From contig NC_089442.1 of the NCBI RefSeq assembly GCF_026210795.1, positions 2,356,001-2,420,000 of the forward strand: a stretch of 64,000 nucleotides of DNA, in the 5' to 3' direction. Position numbers and translations under genes: made by a program. The number at the start of each line of letters is the position of its first letter. Positions within the stretch are counted from its first letter, which is position 1. Under the pieces are notes generated by a model. That model saw only the letters and a list, made by a program, of their open reading frames with translations, ran no database searches and had not been told where the DNA came from. Origin of the DNA: Rhizophagus irregularis (Eukaryota; Glomeromycota; Glomeromycetes; Glomerales; Glomeraceae). This document shows, in pieces, positions 37,336-47,272 of this stretch.

Positions 37336-38486
37336 TCCCTACTTGTAATCGCTCGACGGTCCATGTGGCTCTTAGAAAAGATTTGTAGAAGGACTTCAAT
37401 ACCTTCTATTATTTGTTTATTATCCAGAGGGCGACTAGACTTCAGGGCTTCATATCGGGAGAATAACTCCTTCACATTCTCAGTTTTCAGAGTTTCAGTC
37501 TTTGCAGTCCTACCCTGTACTTTTGCTAAGAAATCCTGAAAGTCAGCTCCTGGGGTCTTACCAGAGAGTCCATAAGCTTCCCGAAAGACATATTTAATCC
37601 AGGTATCTGCATTCTTGGCTAAGACACCAGGTACAAGTAAATGTTGACGTTCTTTAGGGGATGGAAATACCCGAGCAAATTCAATCAAGTGTCCACCTTT
37701 TTTTGCTTCAAATACAGCTTTCTGACCATAGGGACTAAATTTGGATCGAACTGTGATTGAACTGAGATCGAACTAGGATTGAACTGAGATTGCTCTGTGA
37801 TCGAACTGAGACTAGTATCCCATCTTACTCGAATGGACAGTGGATCACTTTTGGACCGTCTAAGATCAAACACTACAAATTCACGCGTTGCAGTAAGATC
37901 ATCAATTACTGGTGCTAATGACTCTGATTCTTCTGTATATAGGCGGATGATTCTCTTGGTATCTGTAAGGCTCCCATGACCTCCATGCAGTGAGATGTAG
38001 TTAACATTTTCTCGAATAGCCTTAGAAATGGCAAAGAATCTTTGGGCTACATAAATACATGAAATATTTTTGTGTCGTTCCGTGTAAAGTAACCAGTGAT
38101 GAGATCCTGGATTTTTTAGGTGCATCCATCAGATCCTCGAAGATTACCACAGTAGCTTGAGTAGGGTTGAAGGAGTCAATCTCTGGAATCTCACTATGGG
38201 TTACTGCAGTGAATGGGATCTTCTCCTCTTCGAAAAAATCATGTACAACTGCCCACTTCGGCTCGTCAAGATATCTGCCAACTAAAAGTACTGCATCACA
38301 TAGTATATACCGATTACCATCCTCCTTTGCTTTCTTGTCACCCATTAACAAATTAATGATCATAGTTGTCTTACCTGAGTCTGAGCTACCTGCTACGGCT
38401 AATCGAAAGGGCCATGATGGAGCAAACTCATTGCCTTGTCTTAAGTCGGTCGTGTACTCGTCCAAATTGTATACATAAAGATCCAT
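37332..38486 (-). pseudogene. A32/FtsK-HerA-type packaging ATPase, one or two frameshifts
   Basis: Start ATG at 38486-38484. The N-terminal half (MDLYVYNLDEYTTDLRQGNE) leads to Walker A GSSDSGKTT at residues 33-41 and Walker B VVIFEDL at about 113-119. After a frameshift near 38115 the protein continues SHHWLLYTERHKNISCIYVA QRFF, the glutamine-bearing sensor strand of this family, and later YISLHGGHGSLTDTKRIIRL. A second frame change near 37685 gives MIEFARVFPSPKERQHLLVP and a C-terminal stretch ending AITSRD, stop at 37332. These ATPases pump DNA into capsids in Polintons, adenovirus-like elements and large DNA viruses. Its presence suggests a packaged stage in the ancestor. Confidence 0.85.
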
Positions 38487-38517
38487 TTGAATTTTATTCT
38501 AACTTAGTTTAAATACT

Positions 38518-39318
38518 ATGTCGACATCAACACCAATTCCAGTTTATACTCCTTCAGAACCTACTGGACCGCCTCCCTGCACACTTGACCAACGAAGAAA
38601 ATGATGATGAATTACTTAGAATACTTAAGGCTCATGCAAATTTATTGACTACCAGGGGTCGTTTAACTGTTGATTCAGAGATACAGGAGGCAAATAATCA
38701 AATCAAACATATTATTAATATATTAATGTATCGCTGTAAAGCAAAATATGAAGAACTTGGTATTACAAAAGATTTGTTAGTTTTTGCACAAGGTAAGATA
38801 AATGCATTTGATGAAACGTTTACTAATTTAGAACGTCAATTAGTTATTATACGTGCTGCCAATGATAATTTCATAGAAGAAAACCATAACCTGCAAAGAG
38901 ATTATGATACTATGGTAAAGCTTCGTCGACGGGCTATAGGTGAACGTAATCAGGCACGACATGAACGTAATGTATTACAAGCAGATTATACTCAAGCAGT
39001 AAGGGATCGTAATGAGGCTCAAAATGCTGTGAATCGTGGTAATATCCTTTTAAATCATTGGCGGCTGAGGCTACTCTCGGACTGGAGGACAACTTGTATT
39101 GGTTAATGCGCAACTTGGACAGGTTAATGCACAGCTAGCACATGCTAATAATAGGGTGCGTTTTGGGATTCAGACACAGTTAGGACTTAGGAATAGACTT
39201 TTCCAACAGATAGCTGCTCTTAGAATTCAGGTACAATGGTTTCGAATTAGACAATTGAACCCTCCTCCACCTCTTTTAAACAATCCACTAGAGACGATAT
39301 GGCTACCACTGCGATAGG
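38518..39318 (+). pseudogene. Coiled-coil protein upstream of the gag-like ORF
   Basis: It probably starts at the ATG at 38518 (MSTSTPIPVYTPSEPTGPPP), shifts frame near 38585 and continues NEENDDELLRILKAHANLLT. A long coiled coil follows (ANDNFIEENHNLQRDYDTMV, RRRAIGERNQARHERNVLQA, VRDRNEAQNAV), then after another shift VNAQLGQVNAQLAHANNRV. It ends next to the gag-like start at 39299, with a 20-nt overlap. Divergent from the ATPase (start codons 32 bp apart). It is possibly the N-terminal part of a longer gag-like structural protein. Confidence 0.6.
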
Positions 39319-40800
39319 ATTGCCAATTTTTGAGGGTAAAGCTACTGATGATATTGATACATTTGTTAGGCTTTATATGGGTTATCTTGATACTATTAAT
39401 CTTAACCCATATGCTGCTGGAGGGCCACCAGAGTCATGGAAAAGAGCTATGGGTATACTTAGAAGTTGCATGGCCGGTGAAGCGGCTGAATGGTTTGATC
39501 GAGAAATTACAGGAAAAAATTGGGAACTTTCTAGTATCAATTCAGCTGGTGGAGCTAATTTAGCTGCTTTTGTAGTATTAGTAATACCAGAAGGTGCGGA
39601 GGACGAAATGCAGGTACCTATGTAAATGGGTCTGAAGCACAAATCTATTCAAGAGATATAAATAATGCATTAGCAACTATTAGAGCAACATTTATTCCTA
39701 CTCATGATTTAATAGGTGGAGATAAAGCTTGGGGAAGAGCTGGTGCTCGTCCGACAAATAGAGCTGCTCCAGCTACTGCAGATGCTGGTGTTGCTGCTGC
39801 TAATAATCATCCTATAGTTTTTCCAGGTATTAAACCTAACCAGGCGCTTTATTGGCTTAGAACACAATTTCCAACTATTTTAGATGAAAAGAAACGTATC
39901 CGTTTTAACAGTCTTTATCAGGAAAATGAGCCAGTTGATGCATTTTATAGAACTGTAAAGAGAGCTGGAAAATTACTAAAACTAACTGACGATCTTATTA
40001 TCGACCAGTTCTTTAGGATTCTTCGTGATAATATTTTCAAGGTAAAGGTGTTTAAGTAATCTTAATCCCTGACGACTTGGTTAAACATCTGAGAAATTTA
40101 GAACGGAGAAGTGCTGAAATGCGCTTGGGGTTACAAGATAGAAATCGACGACTTCAAGCAGATTACAGTGATGTAACTCAACCTCCGTTAGGAAAACAGG
40201 AACCTGTCGACTGACATCAAAGTCATCAAGCTTACTTTCAAGAACATTACAAGAGTTACTTAAGGCTCGAAGTCAGAGCTTACCAAGAATTTTCAGGTGC
40301 AATTTAAACAATTACAGGCTCGGCCAGTTCGTAATCCACCAGTCTATAGACGACAGATTAAACCTCGTTCGCCAAGAAACCACAGAGACGTGTTGTTCAG
40401 GGATCCTCGGGATCTGGATTGGGATGATGGTTATGTAGATCATGATGTTGGTGATGACCCTGATGCTCCTGAATGGACTTTGGATGATATCGACATGCTA
40501 TTGATCTTATTATGGGATATAAACGTGGGACGTCTAAAATACTTACAAATCAACTTCAGAAGGCTAAAGATAGACGTGATGATCTGGATTTGCCCGAGCA
40601 ATGAGAAACCTCGATCTTAATGATGATGCTATGGATTACTTGATACTGCGAGTTTTGGTGAAAAGGTAGAATTGAGAGAAAAAGATGGTGATGTCTATAT
40701 GGTTCGTGTTGGGTCAAAAAAAGTAGGTTCGAGTATCTCAAAACTTCTTAAGTCATCCCCAAATAAGACAGCAGTTAGCTCTTCTAGCGCGCATTGAAAG
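39299..40800 (+). pseudogene. Retrotransposon-gag-like structural protein in the Polinton-like element
   Basis: The frame from 39299 reads MATTAIGLPIFEGKATDDID, TFVRLYMGYLDTINLNP and MGILRSCMAGEAAEWFDREI, matching the Ty3/gypsy gag capsid pattern (F.G....D...F...L.....L.G.A..W). In shifted frames it continues FPTILDEKKRIRFNSLYQEN, EPVDAFYRTVKRAGKLLKL, DLIIDQFFR and LEARSQ-type basic sequence, then an acidic tail (DPDAPEWTLDDIDMLL) and LDLNDDAMDL. No LTRs or RT adjoin it. The next ORF is retropepsin-like, so the order gag-protease is retroviral while the setting is a DNA transposon. Several frameshifts. Confidence 0.7.
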
Positions 40801-41009
40801 GCAAAGCAACCCCCGCAAGATTCCCGAAAGTTACTTGGTAAAGTAGTCCATATCTGCAAAAGCGTTACTAATGACTTATTGCCTGTTAAGGCTGCAGACT
40901 TTAGGAAATTACTCCCCTGTTAAGATTCTTCAGGAGGAGTTATTGTCTGCTAGAAAAGTCACAGACATTCCGGAGGACCTAGTTGAGAGGAACAAGAAGA
41001 GGATATCAG

Positions 41010-41458
41010 GGTAGATGATCCTATTGGATATTGACATATATTGTTTGATACTAAAGATCTTTTAGCATCGAATGGGGAGGTTAATGGAATAGCAATTCAG
41101 TGTTTAGCAGACACTTGTGCTAACGCGTCTTTTATTCAGAGAAGCTGCTGAGGAATTAGGGTTAGATATCGACAAGAGTATTACATACAACATATCTGGC
41201 AATGCTTCATAACAGAGAGGACATTCGGCATGGTAAAGCGAGTGTTAATCAAACTTACCCTCCCCCGATTACGCTATCACCGATGATCTTGCAGTTTTAG
41301 ATGATACAAGCATAGGGAGATTGGGTAAGTTCGAACGTGTCTGAAACGTTACAATTACGATGTCCACGAATCACGCGAACATATAGCCTTTACCTCCTGA
41401 CGGGAAGAATGTTTTTATCCCGATAGTTCCTAATGCTAATCGAGGGGATAAAAAATAA
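41010..41458 (+). pseudogene. Retropepsin-like aspartic protease ORF
   Basis: It reads DTKDLLASNGEVNGIAIQCL then ADTCANASFIQREAAEELGL. This is the retropepsin active-site context (hydrophobic-D-T/S-G-A followed by a helix), but with DTC in place of DTG. It continues YNISGNAS, GMVKRVLIKLTL (flap and following strands in shifted frames), YAITDDLAVLDD and a final FIPIVPNANRGDKK, ending at a stop by 41458. It would cleave the gag-like polyprotein. The Cys at the Gly position and several frame breaks suggest it is inactive in this copy. Confidence 0.65.
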
Positions 41459-41483
41459 GCACCTTTAATTCTTCTATTTTTTT

Positions 41484-42601
41484 TTATTCCCAAAATTTGC
41501 GAATTAAGTCAGGGACATCCTCCTTCAACCGGTCAGGCAGGTTCCCGCAGCTCTCGTCGGATAGCGCTCCCACTTAACCAAATACTGGTCTTGACCTTTT
41601 CTAATGCGATGCCGAAGTATCTGCTCAGGAACAAATCTTTCATTGTCCTCTTATCACAGAGTCAGGTGGAGGCTTTTCATTAATAGGAACTACTTGCAAT
41701 TCCTTTCGGGTATATGCACATCTGGATACACCTAATCGACCATGCGTCCATTAAGGAGATATGTAGGAGGCTGTTCAGGTGAGAGTATCATTTTTTTGAT
41801 TACACGAATGTTTGGGTTCCATCTTATGTCTCCTGTACGGAATTTTCCGTGAAGTTTGTTACCAAGTACAGAAATAGGTTCATCTAACTTGACTCTGACA
41901 CGTGCTCCTTCAGAGAGGAGATCCGTCTTTTTTGACACTTTGGGCGACCCCGTGCCGAATGTCAATATTCTCTCTGCCAGAGTTCATTTACTTTACTCAC
42001 TATATTATGGAAATCTTCTGACCATTCCACGGATGTCACCCCCGGTTTTCAACTCCTGTGCTACCATTCGTTTAAGAAGGGGTTCTTGGATGGCTTGGAT
42101 AGGCTCTTTCAGCATAAGATTGCTGTTTACGCTTCCTGGCTCTCCGAACCTCATCATTACCCCTAGGCTGTTCAGGAAAAAATCACGTACCTGATCATTG
42201 GTGAATTCTGATCCGGAGTCGGTTTCCAGTCGGTGTGTTGGAGACTTGATACGATTTCTTCTGTAGATTTTAACAAATCCATTGAGAACCCTATTTGCAG
42301 TTTTATCCTTTAGGGGTTCTGCGTCGACTCTCTTTCCTGCAACTTCCACCACTACGAGAAAATAGTGGAATCCTTTGGGGTCAACTGGCATCTCTGCAAG
42401 ATCTGCCTGATGTGTTGCATTTGGTTTCCATACAATTACCTTTGGGCGTTCTGTTGACTTTTCCTTTAGGGGCTTTTTGTTGTAGTTGCTAACTTCACCT
42501 TTTAGAATTCGTGCTGGTACTCTGGATAGACTGTAGTACTTGTAGTAATTTTCTAAGTGTGACATATTACGACAAATTAAAGGAATGGTTTTAGACTTCA
42601 A
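41484..42601 (-). pseudogene. DDE integrase with C-terminal chromodomain
   Basis: Catalyses insertion of the element. The main frame (42601-42005) has THQADLAEMPVDPKGFHYFL (first Asp), RLETDSGSEFTNDQVRDFFL (second Asp) and, after GVMMRFGEPGSVNSNLMLKE, the position of the catalytic Glu. A second frame (to 41732) has LSEGARVRVKLDEPISVLGN and LHGKFRTGDIRWNPN, the SH3-like region typical of Polinton-family integrases. A third piece contains YLVKWERYP and LKEDVPDLIRKFWE, a chromodomain, ending at a stop at 41484. It is broken by at least three frameshifts. Chromodomains steer integration towards modified histones. It has the opposite orientation to the gag and protease ORFs. Confidence 0.85.
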
Positions 42602-42609
42602 ATCTTAAA

Positions 42610-42930
42610 ATGACACGTTTTTACTGCCTAAAGTGCAAGAAGGAAACTGAGACGGCTAGTGAAATACAAGATATGACTACAAATGGGCGTTACCGGCTGC
42701 ATGGTGACTGCACAATTTGTGGTATACATAAGAATACTTTTACTGGAATAGACTGGGTGATCAAGAAGAAGACTAAGGAGAAAAGGAAAGAAACTGCTGC
42801 TAAGAGACAGCAGACGGCTTACAATCGGCAATGCAAAAAACTTGGACAGAAAATCTTAGATTCTGATGACGCGTGTAAACAGTGTATTGATAAATGCCTT
42901 AAGGAGGCAAAAAAGAGGAAGACGGATTAG
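42610..42930 (+). CDS. Small zinc-ribbon protein (DUF5679-like)
   Basis: An intact 106-aa frame beginning MTRFYCLKCKKETETASEIQ with YCLKC and, about 30 residues on, GDCTICGIHK. The C-x2-C ... C-x2-C ribbon plus a TTNGRYRLHG middle is the pattern of DUF5679-type ribbons found in viruses and Polinton-like elements. The rest is very basic (KKKTKEKRKETAAKRQ), with a second cysteine pair (CKQCIDKC). It starts 9 bp from the integrase start, so the two genes share a divergent promoter. It is one of the few unbroken genes of the element. Possible role: DNA binding or late transcription (inference). Confidence 0.7.
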   Translation: MTRFYCLKCKKETETASEIQDMTTNGRYRLHGDCTICGIHKNTFTGIDWVIKKKTKEKRKETAAKRQQTAYNRQCKKLGQKILDSDDACKQCIDKCLKEAKKRKTD

Positions 42931-42969
42931 TACTGCCTTTTAAACTTATCTGGATATGCTCTATTCTCA

Positions 42970-43437
42970 ATACCCATTGTTCAATTACTTATTTTTTCTG
43001 ACGGGGGCGGGACGGGGTTGGTCTTACTGGCTTTATAGACCTTCTAGGGGCTTACCTGCTAACTTATCTGGTTTGCTATCTCACTGCTTCCAACAGATTA
43101 TTAGACGGAATCCTGATCATATGACAGAACTATGATAGAATGACAGATCTGGGGGGGTAAAATCAAAACTTTTTTCTGGGGATACCCTCTCCCGATTTTT
43201 TAAACGAAACATCCGTCATATCCGTCATATCTGTCATACCCCTCTCGATTCTATCGTATTTTCCTCTCTTTTCCCTTATTTTATCCTTTTTTAGTATATT
43301 GTTATATGACAGATGTTATTGACAGATGGTGACAGATATAGGGATTCCTGATCCCCGTAGGTGGATATAAAGATGCTAAGCGACGGCCGTAGATCGTGAG
43401 TGGGTAACGGCAGACCTCCCACATCCAGCCCGACGAC
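42970..43437 (-). repeat. Right terminal inverted repeat of the Polinton-like element
   Basis: 468 bp, the inverted counterpart of 28977-29440, ending CCAGCCCGACGAC at the outer edge. Most of the length matches with only scattered substitutions and small indels. The last 90 bp are more divergent. Confidence 0.88.
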
Positions 43438-43442
43438 TCTTG
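43438..43442. repeat. Target-site duplication TCTTG, right
   Basis: Identical to 28972-28976, directly outside the right inverted repeat. Confidence 0.8.
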
Positions 43443-43812
43443 ATAATTTTGCCATATTGGTATTCGCTCTTTTCACGTGTGATGATCTATTCTTTGCGTC
43501 TTCCGTCATTTGAGGAAAGAGTGGGAGTGAAGTGAACGTGTTTGGGTCAGTAAGTCTACATTGGATCGTTGTTTTATTATACACGGCAACTATTCGTATT
43601 CGGGTCTATGATTGTGTTTTCTATATACTTGAAAAAGCATGGAGTAGGGCCTTTGGTAGATTTGCCAAGTAGTTTTTTGATTTGGGACCAGGTCAATAAT
43701 TCCGCGCCATTATTATGGGTGATATAATCAATGAGGCTAATGTTGAGTAATTTCTCAGGTCGTTGAGAAAAGATTCTATGGCCTTCCTTCTTACTTGTTC
43801 TAGTAAAACAAC
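43443..43812 (-). pseudogene. LINE fragment between the two insertions
   Basis: Minus-strand pieces read VVLLEQVRRKAIESFLNDLR, ARNYWPGPKSKNYLANLP and, nearer the Polinton-like element, TIQCRLTDPNTFTSLPLFP and RANTNMAKLSR. They are LINE ORF2 connector sequence with stops. The last readable codons abut the TCTTG duplication. Confidence 0.55.
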
Positions 43813-43820
43813 ATCCGTAT
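43813..43820. repeat. 8-bp target-site duplication, left side of hAT MITE copy 1
   Basis: ATCCGTAT, identical to 45018-45025. Confidence 0.85.
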
Positions 43821-45017
43821 TAAAGCTCTGAACAGTTCCGGTTTGAACCAGGAACCGATCCAGAACCGGCAAAAAATTCGGTTCGGTTCTCGGTTCGGTT
43901 TTGGACTTGGAACCGTCCGGTTCAGTTCGGTTCTATCCGAAATTAAGAAAAAATGCGAAAAAACGAATATACAACTATCCAGTGATCGTACAAGGACGAG
44001 CCATAGCTCGTTGGAATCCTCTCACTGAGACGCGTCGAATGGTGGTAAAATCATGTCTCTAGCATCGATAGATCACGAGATAGCACATGGTACGTGTTTC
44101 TTAAAAAATTTGCATTAGAAAACGATCCATTGATGCTAGAGACATGAATTTACCACCATTCGACGCATCTCGACGAGACGAATCTAATGAGCTATAATTC
44201 GTCTTTTTGCAATCACTGGATGGTCGTGTATTCGTTTTTTCGCATTTTTTTTAAATTTTCGAACGTCAAAAATTAAAATTCCGATACAAGCGATTAAACG
44301 CCATCTATTGATCACACAAAGACGAATTTTAGCTCATTGGATTCGTCTCACTGAGACGAGTCGAATGGTGGTAAAATGATGTCACTAGCATCGATAGATC
44401 TCTTTCTAATGCGAATTGTTTAAGAAACACTCACCATGGGCTATCTCACGATCTATCGATGCTAGAGACTTGATTTTACCACCATTCGACTCGTCTCAGT
44501 GAGACGAATCCAATGAGCTAAAATTCGTCTTTGTGTGATCAATAGATGGCGTTTAATCGCTTGTATCGGAATTTTAATTTTTGACGTTCGAAAATTTAAA
44601 AAAAATGCGAAAAAATGAATACACGACCATCCAGTGATTGCAAAAAGACTAATTATAGCTCATTAGATTTGTCTCGTTGAGATGCGTCGAATGGTGGTAA
44701 AATCAAGTCTCTAGCATCGATAGATCACGAGATAGAACATGGTGAGTGTTTCTTAAAAAATTTGTATTAGAAAACGATCCATTGATGCTAGAGACATGAA
44801 TTTACCACCATTCGACGCATCTCAACGAGACAAATCTAATGAGCTATGATTCGTCTTTTTGCAATCACTGGATGGTCGTGTATTCGTTTTTTCGCATTTT
44901 TCTTAATTTCGGATAGAACCGAACTGAACCAGACGGTTCCGGTTCGGTTCCATTTCAGTTTTCGGTTCTACCCGAACTGCAAAAAAACCGAACCGAACTG
45001 ACCCATTTGGAGCTTTA
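43821..45017. mobile_element. hAT-type palindromic MITE, copy 1 (1197 bp)
   Basis: Termini TAAAGCTCTGAACAG...GAGCTTTA with a perfect 8-bp TSD, the hAT hallmark. Subterminal GGTTCGGTTC-type repeats line both ends. The interior is three consecutive foldback modules of about 300-350 bp (roughly 43950-44252, 44253-44600 and 44601-44905). Each has arms carrying TCGAATGGTGGTAAAAT and TCTAGCATCGATAGATC. It has no coding capacity and is inserted in the LINE. Confidence 0.88.
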
Positions 45018-45025
45018 ATCCGTAT

Positions 45026-45430
45026 AATCATTGTCTGTTGGGTTTGTAGGATTGACATTATAGTGTGTCCGTGTTGTGTTCTTAGGTTCCAAAAATTTTG
45101 TTTAATCGTCCTGAAGCTAAACATCTGGTCAATGAATGATTTAAGTAAGTTGAAATTGAAGTTGTTATGTAAATTAATTTTAAGAATCAATGCTGGGTCT
45201 GTAGTTAAAATGCATCCTTGCAAACTAATACGAAGCTGAGCATTTTTAAGCATGATTCTTGTGCTTCTTCCATCCCAGTCATTTGAATTAACTCTAGTAA
45301 TAAATTCTGAATATTGTGCTGTGCGTAAATGTTGGGCTAATAGCACGAGACCAATAATATTTTGATGTGTAAAAATATTATTATGCGCAGATTTTGAGAT
45401 TCCCATTTTTTCTTTGAGTAGTGCAATCAT
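45026..45430 (-). pseudogene. LINE ORF2 fragment downstream of the RT domain
   Basis: The minus frame starts MIALLKEKMGISKSAHNNIF and includes IIGLVLLAQHLRTAQYSEFI and INLHNNFNFNLLKSFIDQMF. It then runs into the hAT MITE at 45025, where the open frame continues with MITE-encoded residues. A stop at 45452 separates it from the RT frame, so a stop codon or frameshift divides the original ORF. Confidence 0.65.
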
Positions 45431-45451
45431 GCAGTTGTGTAAAATTTGGCA

Positions 45452-47221
45452 TTAGTTATCGCTAAGCAGAGTGGTTTTAAGTCTGTATTCGAGTCGTGCC
45501 ATTAAGACTACATTATTGACATAGGCAACTTGACTAGCAGTTATTTTCTTATGCCTAAGTGCGTTGGTTATTAGTATGATTGCTCGTTGTGCGTTTTTTA
45601 CTATATGGCTTTGGCCGGCTCGGCTTTTGATGTATACTTTCAGATAACGTGCTTCTTTGAAAGGGGGATTGGCTTTTACTGTGGAATTATTGGACCCCAT
45701 GCAAATCTCTTTTGTAATATCCTTAGGCGTGTGCCAAACCAGGAGTTCGGACTTATTTCCGTTAATTTTGATGTCGTTAAGTTCAAAAAAGGAATTTGAG
45801 ATACCAATAATTTTAATCATTTCATCTTTGTTGGATGCAATCCATGCAGTGTCATCAGCATACGCTATGCAGGAAACCTTGAGCGTGTTTTCTGACGCAT
45901 CATACTCAGTACTATCACCAGTAGGCCAGTTCGAATTGAGTCTGTAACCAAGGTTACTGTCTTGGTGTATTCTTGTAAGAAGGGAATCATAAAAAATGCG
46001 CCAAATGAGGGGTGAAATTGTTTCGCCCTGGTCTATGCCATCGCCTGCTTGAAAACTCTTTGATAATCCGTATGCTGTGATAATGCGAAGTTTCCTGTTT
46101 TTAAATAGGTTGATAATAAATGATATTAGAGGAGGTGGACATTTAATCCTTTTCAGCGCTATTTCTAAAGGGACCATGCCAACTGAATCGAAAGCTTTTG
46201 CCATATCCTGTAAGCAAATCCATAGTTCTTTTTTCGAAACGTATGCATCGTCAATAATGTTGTTAATTACGTGGATCGGAATATCTGTGGATCCACCTGG
46301 TAATCTAGCGAAATTTGGTCCCTTGAGCACATCGTGTTGTAACAGACAGGTACTTAGGCGTTTCGTTATAATTTTCACTGTTAACTTTTTTAAACATTCT
46401 ATCAATAAAATAGGACGAGTATTGTTGAAACGGTATTCCCATTCCTTTAGTTTCGGAATCAGAAAAATCTGTGATGTAGTCCATTCTTCTGGGAAAATAG
46501 CTGATCTATAAGTGATCTCAGCTAATCTTCTAAAACATTCTTGCGCCTTCTCTCCAGCTTTTTTAATAAGCTTGTAACCGATGTTCGACAATCCTGGGGC
46601 TAATGAATCGTTACATTCTTGTAAAGCAGCCGACCATTCTTCAACAGTCGGTTGATCCATAATATTCTTGTAAATGCAGTCTTTAATTGAACTAATCGGT
46701 TTATATATGTCATTCCATTCGTCTGTGGTGCTGAATTTATGAGCTCTCTTTTTCTGCAGGTCTGGATAGTGTTCAATGCATTTTTCTAGTATTTCTTCAG
46801 GATCTGTAATTAGTTCAATCGAGTTGTTAGCAGTATTTTCCTGAATTAATCTGTCTATGACAATTTTATCTTTATATCTATTCAGCAAGCTATTAAGCAT
46901 CTTAGTTTGATTCGTCCGAATCAGAGACGCCCTATTATTAATGTAATCTTCAATCATTTTATTCTGTGCAGATGTTCGGTGTTTTTTGATGATGTTCATC
47001 GTAGTAACCCAAGCATCTTTGATATGTTTCGCCCAATCGAGGTTCCAGATGTTGTCAGGAGCGTGAAGTTTAATCTTATTACAATGCTGATTGATATAAT
47101 TAATATATGTGATAAATCTCTTCTTTATGTTGTTAGGTATGGGTTGTCCAATCTGTCTATTACAAGTTGAATACATTAACCGTAGTCTTCTTAATTGCAC
47201 GTACATGTGTTTAGGAATCAA
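45452..47221 (-). pseudogene. LINE reverse transcriptase domain
   Basis: A 589-aa open frame. RT landmarks in order: [20 protein letters not shown] (motif 2-like), [40 protein letters not shown] (motif A, catalytic Asp in FDS), [20 protein letters not shown] (motif B) and [16 protein letters not shown] (motif C, YADD box). The catalytic Asp residues are all present. It copies element RNA at a nicked target. The first residue is within about 35 bp of the 17-bp TSD, so the N-terminal endonuclease part is absent from this copy. One open frame suggests the RT decayed less than the parts near the insertions. Confidence 0.88.
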
Positions 47222-47255
47222 TAAATCTGCTTTTTTTTAGACATGTTTGATCCTG

Positions 47256-47272
47256 ATACTCACCTTTAATTT
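47256..47272. repeat. Target-site duplication of the LINE, 5' side
   Basis: ATACTCACCTTTAATTT, identical over 17 bp to 26865-26881. Confidence 0.85.

Larger units (their letters stand above)
28977..43437. mobile_element. Polinton-like (Maverick-like) DNA transposon with gag/retropepsin-like genes
   Basis: 14,461 bp with about 465-bp terminal inverted repeats beginning GTCGTCGGGCTGGATGTGGG and a 5-bp TSD, inserted in a LINE. Gene content from left: coiled-coil ORF, SF3 helicase, acidic ORF, family B polymerase, small ORFs, F-box ORF, 2-cysteine-adaptor-like ORF, packaging ATPase (-), coiled-coil ORF, gag-like ORF, retropepsin-like ORF, chromodomain integrase (-), zinc-ribbon ORF. PolB, integrase, A32/FtsK-HerA ATPase and long TIRs define Polintons and Polinton-like viruses. 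I found no double-jelly-roll capsid or adenain-type protease. Nearly all genes carry 1-nt frameshifts, so this copy is defective. G+C is visibly higher than in the host DNA. Confidence 0.88.
26882..47255 (-). mobile_element. LINE-type non-LTR retrotransposon, 5'-truncated, interrupted by two later insertions
   Basis: It is bounded by a perfect 17-bp duplication, with a poly(A) tail at the left (plus-strand T run from about 26880) and RT coding sequence running right to left. Removing the Polinton-like insertion (28977-43437) and the hAT MITE (43821-45017), each with one TSD copy, leaves about 4.7 kb. Domain order is RT, thumb/connector, RNase H, then a C-terminal region with a Cys/His cluster. 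No apurinic endonuclease domain is visible upstream of the RT, so the copy is probably 5'-truncated, as is usual for target-primed reverse transcription. Frameshifts and stops show it is dead. It resembles the jockey-like LINEs common in this fungal lineage (family knowledge, not searched). Confidence 0.88.

Noticed and set aside
39299-41458. A separate Ty3/gypsy retrotransposon inserted in the Polinton-like element
   Set aside because: No LTRs, TSD, RT or RNase H are seen around gag and protease, and the only integrase is on the other strand with Polinton-type features. Not fully excluded.
28971-43443. A 6-bp TSD as in classical Polintons
   Set aside because: TTCTTG on the left and TCTTGA on the right share only five bases in register.
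43843-44028. Plus-strand ORF at the start of the hAT MITE
   Set aside because: It is translated from subterminal GGTTCGGTTC repeats and has no homologue at the other end or in other copies.
45587-47170. Plus-strand ORFs opposite the LINE reverse transcriptase
   Set aside because: The minus frame has complete RT motifs; these are antisense shadows.
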